A stretch of DNA of 45,034 nucleotides from Prevotella sp. GTDB taxonomy: Bacteria > Bacteroidota > Bacteroidia > Bacteroidales > Dysgonomonadaceae. Both the position numbers and the translations under genes were made by a program. Below, one piece after another: positions 1 to 5,735 of this stretch. The stretch covers positions 1-45,034 of the forward strand of contig JAISSD010000243.1 in the NCBI GenBank assembly GCA_031273295.1, in the 5' to 3' direction. The notes under the pieces were generated by a model. The model was not told the origin of the DNA. It ran no database searches and was given only the letters and a program-made list of their open reading frames with translations. The first letter of the stretch is position 1. Every line of letters begins with the position of its first letter.

Positions 1-2259
1 GTCGACGTTCTTGTCTTTGACAATAGCAACAGCAAATTCCTGTGCCATGCTCCGGGAGAAGACATAGCCGATGCATCCGGCGGTGGCAATGCAAAAACCT
101 TCATCGTGGACTTGTCGGAGGCCGGCGACGTCACATCCGTCCAGGTAATGGTTATAGCCAATGCCCATACCATTGTAACTGCGGCGGTTGGAAATACGAT
201 CATATCCGGTACCACTACTGCAACGGAAGCAATGACAAAGCTGGAATTCACTTGTCCGGGCAAGTGGAATGTAACCAAGGCCACCGCCACGGATTTCACG
301 CCTTTTCCGATGTGGGGCATGGAGACTGTAGACCTGTCCGACATTGAGTCGATACAGGCCATATCACTGATGCGGGCTGTTGCCAAAATAGACGTCGGAC
401 TCAATTTCAATGGTGAAACGGCTCAGGGACTTTCCACATTCAAGCTCGAATCGGTTTATCTGTACAATTCTCACGGCAAGGGTTCCGTGTCTCCTTATAG
501 CGGCAATTATTCGGGAGCAACTGCTACTGCGGTATCCATACCGTCGGCAGCCGCCGTCAACACTACCAATCCGGTTCCATACGACAAGGCAACTACCACT
601 GATGGTTTCAGCGGGGACGTCTCTTGCATGAATGCGATATACATGGCAGAGCATGCCGCAGGGACGGCAGGCAATGCCAACAATGCCTGCCTTGTCGTTG
701 GAGGCAAATACAACGGTGAAGCCACTACCACCTGGTACCGTATCGACTTTGTGAATACAAGCGGGACATACCTGCCGGTTTTGCGCAATCACCGTTACAA
801 GGTCAATATCAAAAGCGTGGTTCACAGGGGTTACGCTACCGCGGCGGAAGCTTTGGTCGGGGATGCCCTTGCCGCCGTGCAGATCTCTGTCACAAACGAG
901 TCTTTGACTTCCCATGCCTACAACAAGGATTATTCATTGAGCGTCAGCACAGACGCTTTTACTCTCGCCAATAATGCTGTCAATACAACTGGAGCTATAA
1001 GTTTGTCCACAAGTTATCCGGGTGGTTATACAACTGCAGTCACGTCCACCGGCAGCTGGCTGGCAATATCGGCTGGCGGGTCAAGTACGGCCCCTACTGC
1101 AACAGGGTCGCTCAACACAATCACCGTTCGCGCTTCTTCGGCAAATACAACTGGCAGTCCCCGTTCCGGAACTGTCACTGTCACTTCGGGATTGTTGACA
1201 AGAGCGGTCACCGTCACTCAGCCTGCGGCCAAAACCTTTACCGTAGCTAATGCATTGGCCGAGTACCCTGCCAACGGTGGTCTACAGACTCTGGCGGTTA
1301 CTTCGAATTGCGAGTGGTGCGTGAAACTAGACTACCTTGGCAATATCGTCGTGTCTTTCGATACAGGCGTTTTCACCGGAAACAAAAACTTCGCTTTCAC
1401 GCTGATCGACAACGATCCCGTGATTGTTTACGGCGATGATCTTTCCGCCACTTTCACCTTTTACAGTCCCGCAGGCGAGTTTGAACCTGTATCCAGAACC
1501 GTAAAACTGCCGGAGTTGGCGACGACGTATATCCCTACCCCTGTCACTTCCGGTGGTTGGGCGGGCAGTAATATTTATTGGGATGGTAGCAAGCTCACTT
1601 TTGCCGACGCGGACACAACCGATAAAGGATACTATCAGGGCGTTTACTTCAGGTGGGGCAGCCTGTGGGGACTTGATGCAAGTGGCGGTTACTGGTCTAC
1701 ATCCAAAATAGTCTACAAGCCCAATGCTGCCACTAACGGTTGGACGTCCGCTACCGGTTATGCAGGGAATAATATACCTTATGCCGCGTCTAGTGATGTC
1801 AACGATAAAACCCGTGCCTTTCTGTACGAGATTCACAATCCTTCCATCGGTAAGGGTGATATATGCCGTTACATAACTGACGTTGCGGGCGGCTCGTTGT
1901 ACGGCAAGAGATGGCGTATGCCTACATACAGTGAGTATGAAAACGCAGATTGGGGCGGCAAAACAGGTACATTCAGTGATGTTAGTTCCAGCGCCAATCG
2001 TCCCGACGGTACGTGGCAGAATCCCAATAAGCCGGCTTGGAAAATGACTTCCGGTGTGGTCTTCCCCGCTTCCGGGTGCCTCTCCTACACCAGCCTCGAG
2101 CTGTTCTCCGTCGGCACCGACAACAGCGGCTATCGGACGTCGTCAGCCACCGGGCCGACTACGTACGGCGTCATCGATCCCGATCCCGGCGATCTCGAGT
2201 CTCTTGTGCCCGCTACCACTCGGTCGCAGGGCTCGCCTGTTCGTTGTGTCTCGTATTAA
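1..2259 (+). CDS. Fimbrillin-family surface protein with BACON domain and hypervariable C-terminal lectin-like tail (5' partial)
   Basis: The reading frame is open from base 1 (VDVLVFDNSNSK...), so the start and the expected lipoprotein signal lie left of the window; the GTG at 106 is internal. The first ~280 residues match the fimbrillin (Mfa/FimA-like) pattern, including the VxVFDN strand and the late RNHRYKVNIKSV strand. A BACON-type repeat follows at about 1000-1226 (GSWLAIS ... GTVTVTSG ... VTVTQPA), probably for glycan or mucin binding. The C-terminal third has the FISUMP/C-type-lectin-like pattern GKRWRMPTYSEYENA ... VVFPASGCLSY ... SPVRCVSY. Such proteins sit on the cell surface as adhesins. 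The last ~55 codons differ sharply in codon use from the rest (see the variable-region entry). The family call is firm; the ligand is unknown. Confidence 0.85.
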   Translation, partial: VDVLVFDNSNSKFLCHAPGEDIADASGGGNAKTFIVDLSEAGDVTSVQVMVIANAHTIVTAAVGNTIISGTTTATEAMTKLEFTCPGKWNVTKATATDFTPFPMWGMETVDLSDIESIQAISLMRAVAKIDVGLNFNGETAQGLSTFKLESVYLYNSHGKGSVSPYSGNYSGATATAVSIPSAAAVNTTNPVPYDKATTTDGFSGDVSCMNAIYMAEHAAGTAGNANNACLVVGGKYNGEATTTWYRIDFVNTSGTYLPVLRNHRYKVNIKSVVHRGYATAAEALVGDALAAVQISVTNESLTSHAYNKDYSLSVSTDAFTLANNAVNTTGAISLSTSYPGGYTTAVTSTGSWLAISAGGSSTAPTATGSLNTITVRASSANTTGSPRSGTVTVTSGLLTRAVTVTQPAAKTFTVANALAEYPANGGLQTLAVTSNCEWCVKLDYLGNIVVSFDTGVFTGNKNFAFTLIDNDPVIVYGDDLSATFTFYSPAGEFEPVSRTVKLPELATTYIPTPVTSGGWAGSNIYWDGSKLTFADADTTDKGYYQGVYFRWGSLWGLDASGGYWSTSKIVYKPNAATNGWTSATGYAGNNIPYAASSDVNDKTRAFLYEIHNPSIGKGDICRYITDVAGGSLYGKRWRMPTYSEYENADWGGKTGTFSDVSSSANRPDGTWQNPNKPAWKMTSGVVFPASGCLSYTSLELFSVGTDNSGYRTSSATGPTTYGVIDPDPGDLESLVPATTRSQGSPVRCVSY
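2083..2253 (+). other. Candidate DGR variable region (VR)
   Basis: From FPASG to PVRCVSY the gene changes character. In the 48 codons that follow GCT TCC GGG, 28 end in C, A is scarce (23 A in bases 2091-2220), and residues vary with no obvious hydrophobic pattern, while fixed points (FPASG, SVG, TSSA, PVRCV) match the frame of lectin-fold DGR targets. This is what adenine-directed mutagenesis of AAC-rich template codons leaves behind. The region sits at the extreme 3' end of the gene, where DGR variable regions lie. No template repeat or reverse transcriptase is visible in this window, so any retroelement would act in trans or lie to the left. Confidence 0.6.
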
Positions 2260-2269
2260 GAGAATGGTA

Positions 2270-2282
2270 GCGCCGGCGGCGC
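2270..2282 (+). other. GC hairpin just after the variable region
   Basis: GCGCC-GGC-GGCGC is a perfect 5-bp stem with a 3-base loop, 10 bases after the stop codon. DGR targets studied in phage need a short hairpin just downstream of the variable region. The position fits, but the stem is shorter than those described. Confidence 0.35.
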
Positions 2283-2305
2283 GTATTCGATTGATTTGAT
2301 TTATT

Positions 2306-2336
2306 CCTTCCCGCATTAAAAGCGGGAAGGTTTCTT
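2306..2336 (+). terminator. Rho-independent terminator of the fimbrillin-type gene
   Basis: A 9-bp perfect stem CCTTCCCGC / GCGGGAAGG with a 7-base loop, followed by TTTCTT. Confidence 0.85.
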
Positions 2337-2340
2337 AAAA

Positions 2341-2424
2341 GAATTAAGAATTAAGAATTAAGAATTAAGAATTAAGAATGGAGAATGGAGAATGGAGAAA
2401 AGAATTAAGAATTAGGAATTAGGA
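2341..2424. repeat. 7-bp tandem repeat (GAATTAA / GAATGGA)
   Basis: Five GAATTAA units (2341-2375), three GAATGGA units (2376-2396), then degenerate GAATTAA/GAATTAG units. Simple AT-rich intergenic microsatellite; no gene is seen in it. Confidence 0.85.
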
Positions 2425-2460
2425 ATGAATGAGGTTGGGGGGATTATATGATCCCATTGC

Positions 2461-2880
2461 TCTACCGAGGTTGTTTTGTTAAGAAAATTAGCTGGAAACG
2501 AGTTTTTTTACCATTTTGCGGCGTGGCGTTCTTCCTGATTTTCAAGGAAATTCTTTGTGTTACACTTTGTGCCCTTTGTGATATATTCGCAGTTGTCCGG
2601 AAATTACGCCCGCCCGTGCCTTGTTACACCGTGGCGGCATGGTTTTGTACATGGAATAGATTGATAATGAAAGAGTTAATGAGGTAATGAGGTTTTGGTT
2701 TGGGGTAACTCGTTTGCTCTCTACGAGGTTGTTTTGTTAAAAAAAATTAGGTAAAAATGAGGTCTTTGTACTCCAAAATTTTTAACGCAAAATCCGGAAA
2801 ATCTGCAAAGGAAATTCTTTGTGTCCTTTGTGATATACTTTGTATTCTTTGTGTTAATGGATTTAGCCGGAGGTCTTTGA
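2461..2880. repeat. Composite dispersed intergenic repeat, copy 1 (duplicated modules)
   Basis: Contains the modules GAGGTTGTTTTGTTAA (2468 and again near 2724), GGAAACGAGTTTTTTTACC (about 2492), TTTGTGCCCTTTGTGATAT-type tracts (about 2553-2585 and 2817-2855) and CGGCATGGTTTTGTACATGG (about 2633). The same modules recur at 5455-5640 and 37238-37370. This stretch carries no convincing gene; small ORFs across it are translations of the repeat. Confidence 0.7.
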
Positions 2881-2910
2881 TGTGAATGATTAATAAAAAC
2901 AAAATTTAAT

Positions 2911-3453
2911 ATGGAAAATAAAAAAAAGAAGAAGAAACTTGATATCCCGGAAATACTGGAGCGGGAAAACAAATGCCCTGATTTTATAAATCTGTATCTT
3001 GTGGGCCGTTCATGGAAGGCTTACGAGCAGTCTGTCTGTAAAATAGATCGCTGTTGTAAGGAAGGTAATGACCTGTTGCTCTGTTGTAAGGAAGGCGATA
3101 GCCTGCTGCGCTGTTTTGCGGAAGGCTTGATGATATTGACGGAATATGTCAGTAGCGTGAGGCCGGAAGTATATTTAATCCGTATCCCGGAAGGCAGTCT
3201 TCTCCGGATTTTTGACCCCGCCCGGATTGAACGGGTATCCGACAGTCAAATCAGGATACCGTGTCCGCCGCTGGAGGAATCCTATTATCAGAACTGGCTT
3301 GCGGTACAGTCGACCAACCCGTATCCTTGCGTGGAGTGTAGTTTGGAGTTGCATCCGGAAAGAGATCTTCGTGTTTACAGCGCTTTATTGGCACTGAACC
3401 TCAAGGCGTTCGATCAGCCAGCCGTCTTTGCAGCGATTACAGCCGCCGGCTGA
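2911..3453 (+). CDS. Hypothetical protein with Cys-rich 10-residue tandem repeat; 3' end possibly frameshifted
   Basis: 180 codons, family not recognised. No signal peptide; the N-terminus is a lysine run (residues 4-10). Residues about 50-78 are two and a half copies of a 10-residue unit, CCKEGNDLLL, CCKEGDSLLR, CFAEGLMILT, mirrored in DNA as a 30-bp tandem repeat at about 3052-3130. A second Cys pair lies in YPCVEC. The frame stops at 3453, but the +1 frame across 3410-3530 reads fluently (QRLQPPAECQYKVKDR, then YDASHTPLDW) with ordinary codons and leads toward the downstream ORF in a third frame. The gene may therefore be a broken longer gene rather than a complete 180-residue protein. Confidence 0.5.
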   Translation: MENKKKKKKLDIPEILERENKCPDFINLYLVGRSWKAYEQSVCKIDRCCKEGNDLLLCCKEGDSLLRCFAEGLMILTEYVSSVRPEVYLIRIPEGSLLRIFDPARIERVSDSQIRIPCPPLEESYYQNWLAVQSTNPYPCVECSLELHPERDLRVYSALLALNLKAFDQPAVFAAITAAG

Positions 3454-3488
3454 ATGCCAATACAAGGTCAAGGACCGGACTTGTATGT

Positions 3489-3755
3489 ATGATGCCTCGC
3501 ATACACCGCTGGATTGGCAATCCGGAAGAAAAGGAAAGGGAAAAGATACTGGCTCAGGTTCGCAAGCATGTGGATGCGCTAAAGTCCCAGGCGGGGCATC
3601 TCACGGGTACGAAGCTATATAAAGATATTTGCAAACTGGCGGATTCTCTTTTGGAGCAGCTGTCGGTTTGGCAGAAAGCGGGTGCGCCTCCTCCTCCTGC
3701 TTCCTCTTCCTCTCCCCAAACCGGCGCTTCCGTTCAAAAGGAGGAGTCTGTCTGA
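3489..3755 (+). CDS. Small helical hypothetical protein with Pro/Ser-rich tail
   Basis: 88 codons, not recognised. Residues ~12-60 are charged and probably helical (NPEEKEREKILAQVRKHV ... LYKDICKLADSLLEQL); the last ~25 residues are a low-complexity Pro/Ser tail (APPPPASSSSP). It lies 35 bases after the previous ORF, in a different frame. The first ~12 residues (MMPRIHRWIG) use poor codons, while the overlapping frame reads better there, so the true N-terminus may belong to a frame-disrupted gene starting at 2911. Confidence 0.45.
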   Translation: MMPRIHRWIGNPEEKEREKILAQVRKHVDALKSQAGHLTGTKLYKDICKLADSLLEQLSVWQKAGAPPPPASSSSPQTGASVQKEESV

Positions 3756-3869
3756 ACTGTGATTTGAATGATTGAATGATTTGCATGATTGTGTCCGTTG
3801 TTACGGTTCATATATCATTATATTTGCCGATATATATCATTCGGGCGGGTTCGTTTCACAAAATATTTT

Positions 3870-3877
3870 TATCTTTG
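3870..3877 (+). promoter_or_regulatory. -7 box TATCTTTG
   Basis: Perfect match to the Bacteroidetes TAnnTTTG box, about 30 bases upstream of the 33-codon leader ORF and 140 bases before the Hint gene. No clear -33 TTTG at the usual distance. Confidence 0.5.
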
Positions 3878-3909
3878 TATAAAACTTTACATAGAAAACG
3901 GAATTGACT

Positions 3910-4011
3910 ATGGAACGGGCAGGCAAGAGTAGCGCCAAAGAGCATGAAACAGGGTTCGGCGGAGCCAAATATGTTGCAAGTTCCTTGCGATCATTAAAAA
4001 ACAAATTATAG
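3910..4011 (+). CDS. 33-codon leader ORF, copy 1 (related to 39031-39132)
   Basis: ATGGAACGGGCAGGCAAG... encodes MERAGKSSAKEHETG ... VASSLRSLKNKL and stops 4 bases before the ATG of the Hint gene. A second ORF of the same length at 39031 shares M(E/K)RAxK, AKEHE, VASxxRxLK. The copies differ by a 21-base (7-codon) in-frame insertion here and by synonymous changes (GCA/GCG, CGA/CGG), which favours translation. They differ by one A in the final A-run, so the last residues are out of register. It could be a translated leader peptide coupled to the next gene, or a small dispersed element that happens to be open. Confidence 0.45.
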   Translation: MERAGKSSAKEHETGFGGAKYVASSLRSLKNKL

Positions 4012-4015
4012 ACAC

Positions 4016-4552
4016 ATGAAAATCAGATCTTTCCTATTCACGTTTGCCTGCCTGCTCGCATCCAATACGGGTATGATCGCCCAAAGCGGCAGTCTGGCCG
4101 CGGGTACAAAAATTACAATGTTTGACGACAAGAAAAAGAATATTGAAAATCTGGAAGTTGGCGATGCAGTTTTGTCATTCAACACGAAAGACAAGGTATA
4201 CGAAGAAAAAAAGGTAAAAAGTATAAAGAAGATCATGTACAACCGGCTGGTGCGTGTCACACTGGAAAGCGGAATGCAACTTACCATGACCGGCGACTGT
4301 CCGTTTCTGGCTGAAAAAGGCTGGGTATCCGTTGATCCGGGACCGGACGAACCAGACAAAAAATATACCGGTGTAAAACCTTGCCGGACAGGAGAATTCA
4401 CTCTTTTCTACAATGTGACCAGTACCGACTATGTAGAAATCACCGCCATACAAGGCATAATGGCACCAACCCAGACTTATATGGTAGAACTGGAAGGAAA
4501 CGGCGCCATTATCGCCAACGGTTTTCTGGCGGGACAAAACAAGATGGAATGA
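4016..4552 (+). CDS. Secreted free-standing Hint (hedgehog/intein) domain protein
   Basis: 178 residues. A signal peptide (residues 1-23, ending MIAQ) is followed at once by a Hint domain. Its N-terminal block SLAAGTKITM ... NIENLEVGDAVLSFN begins at residue ~26 with Ser where Cys is usual. Block B reads LTMTGDCPFLAEKGWVSV, with Cys where the TxxH histidine is expected. The C-terminal block YMVELEGNGAIIANGFLAGQ lacks the His-Asn pair. Almost the whole mature protein is the Hint fold, with no exteins to splice. Bacteroidetes carry small secreted Hint proteins of unknown role; this one looks catalytically altered. It overlaps the next gene by ATGA. Family call firm, function unknown. Confidence 0.8.
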   Translation: MKIRSFLFTFACLLASNTGMIAQSGSLAAGTKITMFDDKKKNIENLEVGDAVLSFNTKDKVYEEKKVKSIKKIMYNRLVRVTLESGMQLTMTGDCPFLAEKGWVSVDPGPDEPDKKYTGVKPCRTGEFTLFYNVTSTDYVEITAIQGIMAPTQTYMVELEGNGAIIANGFLAGQNKME

Positions 4553-4983
4553 GACTCGACGCCAATATAAAAGAACGGATAAAGAATACCTTTCTGGAGA
4601 CATTGAACATCACCTTCATAGAATCTGACGACCCGACGTCTCTCGAAGCAATTATGCCCGTCACCGGACAAACGGCGCAAACAATGGGAATCCTGCATGG
4701 GGGCGCTACTATTTCCCTGGCCGAATCGTTAGCAGGAATAGGATCCAATAGTGTATGCGCCGGCGACGAAAGGTGCTTTGGCATGCAAATAAGCGCCAGT
4801 CACATATCAAGCGCCAATGTGGGTGATGTAGTGCGTGCCAAAGGCGTGATTCAGCATAAAGGACGATCCACCCATGTTTGGAATATCAATGTGTTTTCGG
4901 ACAACACAGGGCGATTGGTTTCGTCTATCCGCATTACAAACGCTGTGGTGAAACAGGCGGTTTATTCGGGGAAAGGGAAATGA
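4549..4983 (+). CDS. Hotdog-fold acyl-CoA thioesterase (PaaI/MenI-like)
   Basis: 144 residues, the usual length for PaaI-type single hotdog domains. The hallmark GILHGGATISLAESLAGIGS gives the HGG loop and the downstream catalytic Glu (AE in SLAESL). The C-terminal strand GRSTHVWNINVF and SSIRITNAVV complete the fold. The start chosen is the ATG at 4549, which overlaps the Hint stop as ATGA and implies translational coupling; an in-frame TTG at 4381 would lie inside the Hint gene. It hydrolyses an acyl-CoA thioester in the cytoplasm. Members include the DHNA-CoA hydrolase of menaquinone synthesis and phenylacetate thioesterases; no pathway neighbour here decides between them. Confidence 0.8.
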   Translation: MRLDANIKERIKNTFLETLNITFIESDDPTSLEAIMPVTGQTAQTMGILHGGATISLAESLAGIGSNSVCAGDERCFGMQISASHISSANVGDVVRAKGVIQHKGRSTHVWNINVFSDNTGRLVSSIRITNAVVKQAVYSGKGK

Positions 4984-5047
4984 ATACGCGGAGATTGGAT
5001 TTTTTGTCGTACACGGTGAATTATGTGCCATAAAATTTGTAGAATGA

Positions 5048-5075
5048 AAACAAAATTGTAATTTTGTTTTGGAAA
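5048..5075 (+). terminator. AT-rich inverted repeat after the thioesterase gene
   Basis: AAAACAAAAT-TGTA-ATTTTGTTTT is a perfect palindromic stem of 10 bp. It is a weak terminator candidate because the stem is AT-only and no long T tract follows. Confidence 0.4.
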
Positions 5076-5454
5076 AAGCAGATGGAAACAGTCTGTATAT
5101 TTCATTCATTTGGAGCATTATGATCTGTATTTACAGACGCCTTGGCAATTAATTCGCCCGATAAGACGGAAGTATTGTTATTTGCAAAATTACAGAAGAT
5201 TGTTGCTTGATATTCGTGCAAGTTGCAATGATTTAGACAGTTAATATTAACCGGGTTGTTTGTAATGTTGAATTTGTTTGATATAATTATATGAATATAC
5301 ATAAGACCAATGCGGCAGGGACACAATCGGATATATTGGGCATTTATTACTCCGAACGATGGTTTTTATTCTAAAGATATAGTTTCATGTTTCTGCTTGT
5401 GAAAGTTGATCCATGAGATTCGACCATTGATATACAACCTCTAATGCATTGGTT
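5076..5454. other. Intergenic region, no supported gene
   Basis: AT-rich sequence. A 74-codon minus-strand ORF (5102-5326) has a fluent second half (ATIFCNFANNN ... IAKASVNTDHN) but a poor first half and no recognisable family. It may be a gene remnant. Confidence 0.4.
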
Positions 5455-5640
5455 TTTATGTATTACATCGCGCACGGTATGGTTTTGTGCATGGAGGTAT
5501 ACGGTAAAAAAACTCGTTTCCACTTGATTTTTCCAACAAAAGAACGGCTAAATTCATTTAACGCAAAGGGCGCCAAATCAATTTAACACAAAGGACGCAA
5601 AGCGTAACACAAAGAACACAAAGGGCGCACCTTTCTTTTT
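5455..5640. repeat. Composite dispersed intergenic repeat, copy 2
   Basis: Contains CGGTATGGTTTTGTGCATGG (about 5475) and, on the minus strand, GGAAACGAGTTTTTTTACC and TTTTGTTGGAAAAATCA, followed by repeated AACACAAAGGACGCAAAG-type units (5555-5630). The module order is the inverse of copy 1 near 2.5 kb. Confidence 0.7.
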
Positions 5641-5735
5641 TATACCCGTTCTAAATAATACCCTCAAAAAAAATTCTTCATATCTGAAAAAATACGCATC
5701 TTTGTATCGCTATATTAAAAGAAAGACTGATTGGT

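Noticed and set aside
2448-2687. 79-codon plus-strand ORF
   Set aside because: It lies wholly in the composite dispersed repeat; its peptide is a translation of CTTTGTG-type tracts with no family resemblance.
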